DNA from: Hofstenia miamia
Lineage: Eukaryota; Xenacoelomorpha; Acoela
DNA: 64,000 nt
Reading direction: 5' to 3'
Assembly (NCBI GenBank): GCA_004352715.1
Contig: SCFE01000046.1
Location: forward strand, 1,450,233 to 1,514,232
The notes under the pieces: model-generated
The model's database searches: none
Seen by the model: the letters and a program-made list of their open reading frames with translations, nothing else
Told to the model about the DNA's origin: nothing
In this document: positions 37,096 through 48,634 of the stretch, piece by piece
Layout of the letters: each line of letters starts with the position of its first letter
How positions within the stretch are numbered: the first letter of the stretch is position 1
Position numbers and translations under genes: made by a program

Positions 37096-38735
37096 GCATA
37101 CTGCAGATGTTAGAAAAAACCGAGTTGAGCATTTGCAATTACAAATGAATAGCGAGGCAGATGCAAATATCCAGGATGTAAAAGTCAACCAACAACTTTT
37201 TGCATAAATGCATACTTTATTGGTGTATATCAGCGCAATCATATTTTTATGATTTTCATACTCATTAATTTGGATTCTTTTGGATTTTTTAATTTAAGAG
37301 TAAATACATGTATACATATAATCAGTAACAAATTTGTATCGATCAATATGCAAACTACAACTAAAATAATCAATAATATTTTCACAAAACTGCTTCGCAC
37401 AAATGCCCAAAGTATCTTTAAAGATACAAAGCTAATTCGTGGCTATAAATTTATTTTTTGTAATTTTTTAAGCAAAAACGGAAATAACAATTAATTAGTT
37501 AGTGTTTTTCATAACAATAAAATTGTTTTATTACTTCCGTGATATGTTGGGTATTTAGGGTTAAAATTTCACGTATTTTGTGCATTTTTTTGTTGAATAA
37601 AATGCAACTAGTAAAAATACTTTTCAAAAAAAGCTATGTAGCCGGAGATGTTCTATAAAAAATTGGCCCCGACTCCTACTCCGCCTGCACTTAAAGTGCT
37701 CCTTTCTGGCTCAGGCGCCGTGGAATATGCTCTGCTCCTTGGCTCCCACTGCAAACCCCTGGTTTTCAAAATTTCTTAAGCATTCCATTGCAGTTTATGT
37801 CAAACAGCGCTTATTTTAGAAATATTATATTTATTAAATATACTGTTTATAGTTTAATATTATCATGCAAATTATACGGTTCAAATTTAGTTTATATTCT
37901 CACTTAGCAGAGTTTCTATCTACAGATTTTGACCTGAATATTTTTAAGAATAAAAATTACATTATGACATTCAATTCGCTTTAAAAAATAATGCACGTGC
38001 TTTGATGACCTTTACTTTAATTTACGCAATTGTTTGCTATTGAAACAATAGCGAAGAAATTTCTTGAAAATATGCATAATACATTTAAGCACAGCATAAT
38101 AAATAAACTTTTAGGCTTGTCCTTGGATTTTTTCAATATATGCAAATAGCTATCAATTCATATCTGACAAGGGAGTATTTGAGATTACGACTGTACAGAG
38201 CAGCTGGGTCAGGGGTCAATCCATAATATATTTTTACCAATTTTATTGCAACTATTTTTCATTATATCGCCCAAATACGAACTATGCAACTAAAAGAATA
38301 TGGTCAGTGTACATTATTTTTTGTTATATATAAGTTATGATGATTAAGCTGAATAATGTTTATAATATATTTATCATTAAATGATGCTATGCGACATGGT
38401 TATATAAAAATAAAGCATTTCTCTAAACAATGAAAATATGATTTAATTATCACCTTGAAATAGTTTATGAATATTCATGAATAATTTGTACGACTGAAAA
38501 TTTTTCTGCTAAAACTTTATTGTTGATGTAGTCTTAATAGATATAGGAAAAAAATTAATGTATGATTTTACCTTTTTGAGAGGTCACTCAGGTCATTATT
38601 CAAGCAATGAAATCCTAAATCCTGCATAAAAATATTATGTACATATATATATATATATATANCCTGGTTATATATAACATAAATACAAAGCAATAGCTTA
38701 AAATATAAATATGATTATTGCTCAGATTTTTGTTA

Positions 38736-39770
38736 TGCGAGGTGAAACATCCTAATGCTTCATATTAATACTTTAATAACTTCCAAAGTATTTGGTAAAT
38801 TTCAGTGTGGTTTGTTGCAAAACAATCATTAAAGATTAATATTTTACTACATATAAAGATTTGACTTATTATATATTTACATCTCTGTTTGGTAGCCATT
38901 TTTTTAAATCACTAAATACTGGTGATTGCGATATGAATGAATAGCTGTGCAACTTTCTAAAGTGACATTGCATTCCCTTCTTAAGCTCATTCATATCCTT
39001 AGATTGAGTATCATACACTTAACTTTTGACAAATCTCCATAAGAAAAAGTCACATGGTCTAGATCTGGAGATCCTTGCAGCCACGTAGTGTCGGTAGCTA
39101 TCTGAACCTCTACCAATCCATCTGTTTGTCAGCTTTTCATTTAGCCATTCCCTAAATATTTTAGATCAAAGAGGGGGTGCTCAATCTGCAAAAAACAATC
39201 ATCAAAATTTGCCAAAGGCTGACTGGAGATAACTAACATTGTGATCTAAGAAAACTGATCTGACAATATCCGGCGAAGTGGGTGTTAGTAGTGCTCCATT
39301 AACACTATTTATGAGGGTTAACTCCACTTTGCATATAATAATGTGATTCATCTGAAAACATTAGGTGGCATAGAAATTTCGTGAATGCAAAATTCTGTCT
39401 TTTATTCGTTTCTGCAAATACCATTCTGGTTACATGTTTGCTAGGGTTGAGTTCTGGGACGATTTTGAGCTTGTGTAGATGGAAAATGTTCTAAGACAAA
39501 CCACACTAAAATTGGCAAAGTATTTAAAACGTTACTAAACTTTTAATGTTGCACAACTTTATACTTTCAGTTCAGAATCATCTGAATTGACTGATTCAAA
39601 GCAATAACTGCCAGTCAGAGATTCAAGTAAAAATAAGTCACACGTTAATGCGTAGTAAAATTTTAATCTTTAATGATTGTTTTGCAACAAACTACACCAA
39701 AAATTGCCCAAATATTTTGAAGTTGTTAAGGTTTTAAATGTGGAGCATTAGGATGTTCCAATCTTCTATA
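38736..39770 (-). mobile_element. Tc1/mariner relic with long terminal inverted repeats
   Basis: About 110 bp at the left (starting around ACATCCTAATGCTTCATATT, and including GGTTTGTTGCAAAACAATCA) is repeated inverted at the right end (to about 39766). An additional, partial inverted copy (ACAAACCACACTAAAATTGG) occurs internally at 39496-39545. The outer boundaries are approximate because the last 15 bases are diverged; a TA occurs at each side. The centre holds a minus-strand mariner transposase relic. Confidence 0.75.
38975..39480 (-). pseudogene. Mariner transposase relic
   Basis: On the minus strand, blocks in different frames read CHLMFSDESHYYMQSGVN (about 39340), then LRVREWLN-like and NRWIGRG (about 39120), then PCDFFLWRFVKS (about 39050) and DMNELKKG. 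FSDESHY carries the first catalytic aspartate and PCDFFLW the third of the mariner DDD triad. Multiple frameshifts and stops make it dead. The spacing of the NRWIGR and PCDFFLW blocks resembles the DD41D lineage, the same broad type as the element at 61124, but the two differ at their ends. Confidence 0.75.
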
Positions 39771-39847
39771 AACAAATGGATGAGAAAACTAAGGAAATAT
39801 TGTAAAATAATATCAAAAATTCTTGGCCACAAAGCAGGATGAGAAAA

Positions 39848-39849
<2 letters not shown>

Positions 39850-39918
<69 letters not shown>

Positions 39919-39946
39919 TATATATATATAAATATATATATATATA
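39850..39946. repeat. (TA)n microsatellite
   Basis: About 97 bp of TA/AT with short AAATATA interruptions. The 75-codon frame across it is low-complexity. Confidence 0.9.
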
Positions 39947-41070
39947 GCAGTGGTAAGTTATTCAAAATATCAAAACGAACTTCATATATGCAGAAGACTA
40001 GCTCTCAATGCGACTTTTTCAGTGCTTGTCTCGACCATAATTGCAATTGAACGTTCATACTCTACGCCTCATTGTACTTGACAGGCCTTCAAGGATTGAC
40101 AAAAATGCGTTAATTTTTAACTTAACAAATATTCTATTAAGCAAATATCATTAAAATATGTTTCTTTGCTTAGAACACAAATAACTAATTTTTTAATAGT
40201 TGAGGAACATAATTTGTATTACAACAAATACATTTTTAAGATTCAATTATTATTCATTTATTAGTTAATTGGCTGGGTGGATGTTTAAAACATATTGGCT
40301 GGGAGGATGTGGCTTAGAGTCATTTCTAGGGCATTATCAGAAATTGACTTTGAGCTTGGGCACATTTAAGACAGCAATAAAGGCTCACTAGTTCAAATTT
40401 TTAATTTCAAAATTTAATCCAATTCAAAATGAATCAAATATATAAAGCATGACAACACCTAATCTACGAACAATAGTATATCACATTAGACATTGAATCG
40501 AATTTATATCGTCTTTCTATGTACTTCAGGCATAAATTTACAGTTTTTAATTAAAAGATATTTGAAATTTAGACGAAAGTTTTTTTAATCAGTCCAACTT
40601 GTGATTTTAATGTTATTAAAAATAATAAAAACAAAATGAAAGCTCATGAACTAACAGTTCTTACTAATCAATTTTCACATTTGATTATTATAATATGAAC
40701 AATCCATTAACCGTAAAATTTCCAGGATTTTAAAAAAATTATTTAATTTTTCCTAAAAACTTAAATTCTTATAACTTAAAAAAAATAAAAAAATACCACA
40801 GGATTGAAGATTGTCTCTTCTTTATTTACACTTTAAGTTCTGGTCAAAGTACTGAAACTTTGACTTTGTGTACCGCACGCCTCGGCATTGGTTGGGTGGT
40901 CTAAATACCAAAAATTTAGTTAATATTAGTCGCTGCTCTATACTCTTGATTCTCTGAACATTAGGTATAGGAAGAATTTTAAATTTTTATTCAAAAATAG
41001 TTGATACTTTAAAATAATTAATCCACAAATGTCCCATATAACATGTAGTAAAATTTTTAGGTTTCTTATA
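39947..41070. other. Non-coding stretch
   Basis: AT-rich without a supported gene. A short direct repeat TTGGCTGGGTGGATGT/TTGGCTGGGAGGATGT occurs at about 40268 and 40294. TTTATT at 40821-40826 would read AATAAA on the minus strand and could serve the exon at 41071, about 245 bp away. Confidence 0.45.
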
Positions 41071-41543
41071 TCATTTAGCTTGCATTTTCTTTATTTCTTT
41101 TACATAGAAATAAAAAACAGTTTTTTCGCAGGTCACTTCATAATGCTTTTGTACTGTATTTTTTGAATATCCGGTTTGTCGAAAGTGTCCAGTCTTTTCA
41201 TTTGCAATCATTTGTTCACTAATGCTGTGAATATAGGTGTCCCAGGATTTTCGCACTGATTTAGGATGAAAACAGTACATACTCTTGTATTCAGGAAGGT
41301 ATTTTTGAATTATAATGTCTATGGAATTGTTTACATCATGTTCCCTGTTGTTCTTTAGATCACAAAAGAGAAAATCAGGTTCATGTCCCCCTTCTACTTC
41401 ACACTGTAAAATCATCTCGGTAATAAATGGTAGTTGATCACCTTCAAATTTAATTTGAACTTGATATAGATAATCTAATTGCCCTTCTTGTAGACTGAAT
41501 TTGTTGAAAGTCACTTGGTGTAAGGCATAAGAGAGATAGAGGT
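41071..41543 (-). CDS. Probable 3' terminal exon of an unidentified host gene
   Basis: This is the longest clean gap-free frame in the first 60 kb: about 157 codons from a good acceptor (polypyrimidine-poor but ending CTGCAG at 41549-41544) to TAG/TAA at 41071. The frame is closed by an in-frame TAA immediately upstream of the acceptor, so translation must enter by splicing or from an internal start. Composition is that of a globular protein, with balanced charged residues and segments such as LYLSYALHQVTFNKF, GDQLPFITEMILQCEVEGGH, PDFLFCDLKNNREHDVNNS and VRKSWDTYIHSISEQMI; the C-terminus ends in basic KEIKKMQAK. I see no signal peptide, membrane segment or repeat, and I do not recognise the family. 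No transposon motif is visible. A possible upstream exon near 41668-41750 (MPGQYIRSLQEKRRLEH) is speculative. Confidence 0.55.
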
Positions 41544-43155
41544 CTGCAGTTTACTCTAATTTGTAATATAGTAAAGTTCATTGCCGTTTGTTCTTTGTAT
41601 GTCAAATGCTTATCAGATTTCAATATTCACAAACTTTTGCTCAATTATTGACATTATATAAAATTGAAGTATTTTTGCAAATCTATTCTGCTATGCTCTA
41701 GTCTTCTCTTTTCCTGAAGACTTCGTATATATTGACCTGGCATTTTTAAATGCAGTATTCCAAGCAGCAATATTTACGCGCCAGCATAAATTTCTTAATG
41801 CTGGCTAAGTTATATTTGGCATAGTTGCAGATTTATTTCCACGCAATAGTCTTTTGTAACTTAAAGTTGGTAGTAGGTTCATGGGGTGCCTTAATTTTCT
41901 TGTTTTTTACTGCAATAAGTTTCAGAACTTGTTTTACAGTTTTCGACACCGACGTTTTAATAAAGCTTCATCAACTTCCAAATCTTCTATTACTTGTTTT
42001 TTATTTGTAGTTGTAGATATTGTTCAATTTCAGAAAGAATGGCATCATTGTCATCTTCACAAAAAGGCCCTAAAATAACTGCAAAAAAACGCTACAGTAA
42101 GTTCCTGAAAAGAGCTAGGCGATTGAACATTAATTACTGAGTTTATTGAGAAATACTTATCACCATCCAAGTGAAAGCGTTTACTAACAAATCTTCGATA
42201 ACAATGGCTACATTAATAAACCGTGCTTAGTTTTTGAGTTCGGAAGTAGTCAAGAATTTTTTTTTAAAAAAGTTATTTTGAAAACCCGTGTTGACCTTTA
42301 GATATTATACCTTAACTTTAGCAGGCTATAGCAACAAAAATTTTAAAGATATCAGTTCTATTTGAATTTTTAAGTAGCAATTTCAATGAAAAAATTTGTT
42401 TTTCAGCATGTGTAGTTCTAAGATCAATATTGGCTGAGCTAGGCTGGCCAGAGCTGGGCAAATTTTTCAGAAAAGCTATTTTCTTTAATAACTTTTAATA
42501 TAATGAAGCTATCAATAAGATTTTTACACCAAAATGCGCAGTTTTGAAAAGAGATTCTAATTTTTTTAATCCTGTTCCAATACGGAAAGTTTTAAAAATT
42601 TCAACTAAAAATAATGTTCTCAAAATTATTTTCCAAAAATTCCCTGTCAATTTTCCATAATGGGAAATTTTCTCTTTTAGATATGAATATTATAGGATGG
42701 GTTAGTAATTTCTTAAAAATTATAATGATTTTTTTTGAAAAAAAACTATCTATAAAACTGCATTTTGTTTTTAATTTCATTAGTCTTTAACATTTTGCTT
42801 AGTAATATTTCACTTCATATTAGGACACCCCCATAAACTTGCAAAAAATCAGTGTTTTTTTAAATGTATATTGTGGATGATAAAAATGGATATTATGGAT
42901 GAACCTTGAAAATTCGTTTACATTTTATTCCATTTTATTGATATCTGTGATCCATTCTGTCAATTTCTTTGAGATTTTGCCATGGTTATTGAATAAACTG
43001 GGATTTTTGGGTTTTTGATAATATAAATTTTTCAGAGCATTGACTACTACTTCTCAGTAAAGATTAATGTTTCTACATTGCTTAAAAACTGGCAAATGTG
43101 TTTCTGGCATTAAATTTTTTAGATTTAGAAGCCCTTTCACTGTCATTCAATGAAT
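41544..43155. other. AT-rich non-coding stretch, possibly intron
   Basis: If 41071-41543 is a terminal exon, this would be intron of that gene. I see no second convincing exon; two overlapping short plus frames at 41825-42078 are unconvincing. Confidence 0.4.
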
Positions 43156-43830
43156 TAAATGTAAAAACTCAAATTTGAATGATTTCCTCTAAAACTGCTC
43201 TTTAACTACATCTTAAAATGAAAAACCAATGTAGTATTCAGATTCTACAGGGCTGAAATTATTTGAAAATTTCAATCTCTTATCTTTTAAGTAGATCTAG
43301 AGGTCGCAAGGTGAAATTTTCTGGAATGCATTAGTGTCCATTTCAATGTGCCTTAGATTTAAGAGATTTCATGTTGGGGAATCAATTCCAAGAGTGAATT
43401 TTTTTTTAAATTGCTCATTCTACCTAAATTTAATGCTTCTGAGTCATTTTAACGTAAATTGAAGAATTGTATGCAATTTTTCTCAGATTTGGCAAGAAAA
43501 CCCTAACTTTGCAAAATTGATATTAAAACCACTCTTTAGGGACTGTTTAAAATGAAAAAATGCTTTCATATTTAGAATCTGCATGTGTAAATTAGTTAAA
43601 AATGTTCATCTCTTATTTTTTAAGTTGATCTAGAGATCGCATTGTGAAATTTTCTTGAATGCCTTAGTGTCATTTTCAATGTGCCCTAGATTTAAGAGAT
43701 CTGATTTTTGTGAATCAATTCCAAAAGCATTTTTTGTTGAAAATTGCTCATTCTACATATTTTCAAACCTTCTGAATTTATTCACACTGTTAGATTTATT
43801 ATTTGGTCAATGCTTTAATCAGAATTTAAT
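43156..43830 (+). repeat. Diverged two-copy tandem repeat, about 334-bp period
   Basis: The segment around 43160-43490 recurs at about 43494-43830. Diagnostic words are GATCTAGAGGTCGCA (43294) versus GATCTAGAGATCGCA (about 43628), TTTCAATGTGCC followed by TAGATTTAAGAGAT, GAATCAATTCCAA and AAATTGCTCATTCTAC in both. Scattered substitutions and indels show it is old, unlike the assembly duplications. Weaker related text may extend upstream. Confidence 0.75.
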
Positions 43831-45365
43831 GAAATATTATGAATATTGGTTGAAATTTGAAGAAACTGTAATTTCATTAGATAGATTTATAAATTGCTAT
43901 TTCAATATTGTTTTTATTGAAAAATGAATTGATATTTGGATTGCATGGGTTTAAAATTCGTTATAAATGTGTTAAGAGGGATTGTTATATTTTCATTTAT
44001 TTTCATTGTCAATTTATGGATTGAGAAAATTGTGGAGTTGAGAGCAGATGAACCTGACAGTGAAAAAAAAGTTTCCTCTTCCTGAAGATGAAGCATATTA
44101 TATTATAAAGATATTATGGTTTTTAATTTCTGTGAAATTTTTTAAAAGCAAAAATATTCATTGCTAAACTTTATTATAATAGTTTTCATTATTAACTATT
44201 TTAGCAACTATTTGCACAGGTTAGTTAAGTTAAAAGTTTGTTTGTTTCTTTGTGTGTTTACAAGTTATTGCCTATTTGCTTTAAACACAATATTAGTATT
44301 TTTCATTTTTTTCCATATTCAAATATTATGCAAGTGCATTCAACCCAAAATTTGAATGTGCAGGTTATGATATTTTGGGCTTCACTTTTATTTTGAAGTA
44401 AATTATCCAAATCTAGTGTAAAAATATATAATATTTCTTAATCTCATTTTTATAAATTTCATAAGATTACTTGGCATGGAAAGTTAAGATCACTCATATT
44501 TAGAAAAGAAATTAAAAATTGCTTTTTCAAACTACTAAAGTAAGCAATTGTGAAATTGATGACACATTCAATACTTTGTAAGACTTTTTTCATAATACAA
44601 CTAAGAAAGCAATTAATGTTGCTATTTTAGATGTCAATCAAAAGAAATCCCGTTTTCAATGAGTTCAAAGGATACACCAAATGAATGTCCAAATCAAAAT
44701 TTTCTCAATGGCAAAAAGGCTCAAAAGGCGAGCAAAGGGAGCTTTTTAACCGTGTCTTTTAAATTACATAGATCTCTTGATCACCAATTCACACAATCCA
44801 CCAATGCCACCTCTCCAACGTGTTAATAATTTAGGAATGCAACCCTGGCTCACCCAATAATTTTTTTGGTGCAGATAATGGCTGACTGTGAGTTTATATA
44901 GTTTTTTGTGCATTTCATTATTTTGTTGACATTAGGATTAAATTGTTTTCCCAATTCCTCTTATGAATTCTACTAAAGGTTCTTTTACTAATTACTAGGA
45001 TTTTCTTCAATTTTTTCAATGTGTTGTTCAGAATATACTTGTCTAAGTTTCCAAATCTCATTTATTTTTTTGGTGATTATTTTCGTTTTAACTGGTACAT
45101 ATTTAGTGGATTCATCTCTAGTAGTTAATTTTAGACTACAGGAAAAAACTTTTTACTTTAATAGGAGATATTTGCAAAAAGCAAAATGCTTATTCAGTGT
45201 CCTATAAATCACGTGGAATCACTAATAATTTTGCTGATCATTAAGAAAGTCTTAGTCATACACAGATGTTTCAAATTCAGGTATGAGGCTGACATGTAGT
45301 ATTTAGGGACGGGGGGAGGTGTACAGATCCTACAGGAACATGCCACATATAAACTACAATGAATC
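43831..45365. other. AT-rich non-coding stretch
   Basis: Only hydrophobic, low-information frames (for example 44161-44355); nothing supportable. Confidence 0.5.
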
Positions 45366-45368
45366 TTA

Positions 45369-45376
45369 AATATATA

Positions 45377-45428
<52 letters not shown>

Positions 45429-45431
45429 TAT
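45369..45431. repeat. (TA)n microsatellite
   Basis: An imperfect TA tract with ATCTA and ATGTA interruptions. Confidence 0.9.
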
Positions 45432-47065
45432 GTAAAAATGAGTGCGTCTATCCTATTATTCAATAAAACCAATGCAGCTTTATTTTGTAAGCTCAGCTTT
45501 GCCACTGTTCAAATACATATTATATACTGTACATAAGCTTTGAAAACTAGGAAATGTAAGGGGCATTTTGCTTATAAAGTATATGCCAATATACTTAGTT
45601 GTAGTGTCCTGGGCAAAGATGGTACCCGCAATCGACTGGCTAGGTACACAACCCGTTTGGAACATTCCAATAATGGTCGAATTTTACACGCCATTTACCG
45701 GCCAAATTTTAAAAAGTATTTGTTGATTTATCTGATTGGAAAGGATCATTTTGCTTAGTTTGGGAGAAAGTCCAGTGAAAATTAAAAGTTTGAGAAAATT
45801 TTGTGTTTTCAGAAAACTATAGTATTGCAAATTAGAATATTAATTAAATTAATTTCTTTCTCTGTACATGGCTAGTTTTTATCCACAATGCCATGTATTG
45901 TCTACGCAAAATTCCTTAAAAATCAGACAGTTGTTAGGGGACGCTCATTTGATATTTTATTGGCATATGATAGTTTTCTCAGATAGATTTGTAATTCAGA
46001 ATTTCTGAATTTTCAATTAAGTCAAACTAATTTGACAGATCGTAGTTAAATAGAAAATTGTAAGAGCATGCGATATATATTCTTGTAATACAGATTGTTA
46101 AAATTTTGTTCAATTTCATCATGATACTTTAATACCCTGTTTGAAGAGATTCAAAGATGCCATCTAAATCAACAGAAACTTGAGCGAGTCTAAATGTTTT
46201 GAACACTAGAGCGGTCGAATGGTTCAAATGACTCAAAATTTCTGATGCATCAAAAAGCTGATATTTCTTACACTTTTCTAGAACTTGCAATTAAACAATA
46301 ATAAAAAAACTATATTAAGCAACTGCTCAAAATTCCAACGCAACTGGAGGTCTTATGACAAAGAACTGCAACTTGGGTCAATGATACAGGCTTGTATTAA
46401 CTACGGGAAAGACAACAAATATACTTTGGTGTATATAAAATACTGGAACGACGCTAAACTGTCTAGCAGAGCTCCAAATAATTGCAAAGATGATAAACAA
46501 TTTAATGAAAATTCTGCTGCCAAGACGTCTTCGACTCTCAAGAAACTTTGAATAGATTGGGAAGCCTTTGTTTTAAAAATTTTATCTCTTTACTTAGTAT
46601 GTCCATTCTTGATATTTTAAGAAAAGAAGGCAAAGAAAAGGCTGCTGTTATAATAAAAAATGCCAACAACGGAATGGGAATGTTACCTAACCTTCAGAAG
46701 TCTAAAAATCAATGATACTGTTGAACGAGTATATGCTTCATTCAAAAACACAAGACACACTAAAAAGGAAGAAGTGCAAAAGCAATATCGGCACAAATGA
46801 ACATGTTTCAGATCCTTTGAAAAATGATTTGATGGGAAAATAAGTGAATTGAATGCAAGTTTTTGATATTTATACATTTCACTTATATTTGAGTGCATTT
46901 ATTTGTTTTATAAAATAAATGTATACAAATGTGCACTGAAGCAGTAAATAATGAGTTATTTCAAAAATTCTTCTGTGGGCGACTTCTTAAGCGTTGGCTA
47001 TCTTAGTGAAATTTATTATTCTTATTAGTAGTAGACAAAATTGAAAAAGCAAAAACTATTTTTGA
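45432..47065. other. Non-coding stretch inside the right AGGGTGGTCCA terminus
   Basis: Frames at 45540-45758, 46285-46551 and 46672-46800 contain no motif I recognise. If the terminus at 47066 belongs with the transposase relic at 24859, C-terminal transposase coding would be expected here on the plus strand; I could not identify it. A CACTAGAGCGGTCGAA word at 46205 resembles a piggyBac-type end but lacks TTAA. Confidence 0.4.
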
Positions 47066-47074
47066 TGGACCACC

Positions 47075-47083
<9 letters not shown>
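47066..47083 (-). repeat. Right terminal inverted repeat, AGGGTGGTCCA type
   Basis: TGGACCACCCTAATATAT is the exact inverse of 24699-24716. It runs into a (TA)n tract (to about 47105). Beyond the 13-bp core the two ends diverge quickly. Confidence 0.7.
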
Positions 47084-47105
<22 letters not shown>

Positions 47106-47365
47106 CATGGCCGTCTTTAAATAGAAGGCCTAACAAGCAAATATACAATGTGCCAAGAGAAGGGATACACAATTTTTTAAAAATTCTTGTTTAAATTGTC
47201 AACATTTGTTAAGATTAACGAAAACTAAAGATGTAGACACTCACTTACATTGATAATTTTTATAATTTGCATAGTTTTTATAAGTTACACCATTGAAAAG
47301 CTGTTTAGTAAAATATATATATATTGAATATAACATGAAATTATAAATCACAACACAAACTAAAT

Positions 47366-47691
47366 TTACAATGAAAACTTTGAAAATCTTTGCTTAGATG
47401 TTGCGGAATGAATACTATCATTATAAACAATGACTTGATTCTTTAACATAATGTTAATTGAAATAAAAATAACTTTTTTACAACAACAGAATAAATATTC
47501 TTCTGGAATATTATTACTAAAAAGAGAATAAAGTCGCTTTCGTTGTTCAGGATCATCCAGAATAACCTTTTCTGATAAATTTTTGAAACATGCAAAAGCC
47601 CAAAGCACAGTTGAATATGTTTCTAAAGATGGCATTTGAAGCCCATTTCGATTTAAAAACAAAGTTGAGACATTAGAATCTTGCATTTGAT
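47366..47691 (-). CDS. Possible 3' terminal exon of unknown gene
   Basis: On the minus strand a TTTTCGTCTGCAG acceptor (ending at 47692) opens a 108-codon frame to the stop at 47366. It includes SLETYSTVLWAFACFKNLSE, DDPEQRKRLYSLFSNNIPEE, three consecutive cysteines (FCCCKK) and a hydrophobic VIFISINIML stretch. The good acceptor and mixed composition favour a real or formerly real exon, but I recognise no family, and it may be part of a decayed transposon. An N at 47795 lies just upstream. Confidence 0.35.
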
Positions 47692-47699
47692 CTGCAGAC

Positions 47700-48599
47700 G
47701 AAAACTGAGAACAGCTTTTATTAATTAGTCTTTGAGCATATCCCGATATGTAAAGTAAAATATAACGTTTTTGTCATCATGTGATAAATTGTCGNACGAA
47801 GAACAAGAATTTGATGAAATCATTCCAGACTCTTGTCAAAGATTCAAAGTTGAAAAATTCTTTAAGTTTTGGATATGATAATTATAATTCAAAACAGTGT
47901 GCGTTAAATTTAGTGTTAAAAGAATCTGATTTTAAAGAGAGTTTGAGATATTATCACGGAATACACTTTGTCAACTGAATGTTGCTACAATTTTAAAATT
48001 TATGATTGCATATAATTATGTCAATGTATATCCAAATTTGGCAACGAAATATAAACTTCATCAGAGACCAGTAGCAGTAGACATAGCTAGTGACCTATGT
48101 CTGTATTTAACGTTACACTTGACTAGTGCTGGAGGTGAATAAAGCCTTACTCGTATTAAACTTATAAAATCTAAATAAGAACATGAATGCAAGAGAGGAG
48201 ATTGTCTATTACACAGAACTTGTTACTGAATTATAGCTTCTATACAAATTTTCAATATACAACAAATATCAAAATATTGATTTAAATTGAAAGTAATACC
48301 ACAGTTTGTTCATATTGCGGGAAATCGCAATTTTCTATACTTTAAATTTAGCAAATCAAACAATAATCTATTTAAATATATAACATTTGTATATAGTGTA
48401 TCTAGAGCCCGTATACTATAGATCAATGTTTTTGCTTGCTTTTTTGGAAAAAAATTTTTTTGCTTTGAATTTGCTCTGGGTACATGCGTAGCCCTTATTT
48501 GAAATTATCAATATTATTCAATGCGGGCGCTGGATTCAAATGCCATAGCCATATTATCTAGAGCCGGTAAATATACACATATATACTGTATATATACAG

Positions 48600-48634
<35 letters not shown>

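Larger units (their letters stand above)
35976..37560 (+). mobile_element. piggyBac-like element relic
   Basis: The right end read inward is CCCTAAATACCCAACA and is bordered by an intact TTAA (37561-37564). The left end is CCCGAAATTACCCATTG preceded by TCAA, probably a mutated TTAA. Termini beginning CCC at TTAA targets are diagnostic of piggyBac. The plus-strand transposase relic inside (36595-37095) belongs to the same family. At 1.6 kb it is shorter than autonomous members, and only the C-terminal half of the transposase is recognisable. The perfect palindrome TTTGTATCTTTAAAGATACA lies near each end. Confidence 0.8.
35755..37761. mobile_element. hAT-type miniature element split by a piggyBac relic
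   Basis: The left end CAGGGCTTTATAGGAGGCTC and the right end read inward CAGGGGTTTGCAGTGGGAGC share CAGGG-TTT--AG--GG. Both sides have G/C-rich words such as GCTCCAG, GGAGCTA, ACTCCGCCTGC and GGCTCC. The centre is occupied by the piggyBac relic at 35976-37560, leaving about 420 bp of its own sequence. The flanking octamers AGTTTATT and GTTTTCAA do not match convincingly, so assignment to hAT rests on ends and body texture only. Confidence 0.6.

Noticed and set aside
45540-45758. 72-codon plus frame with splice-like borders near 45600-45640
   Set aside because: Sites are weak, the antisense frame is equally open, and no homology is recognisable.
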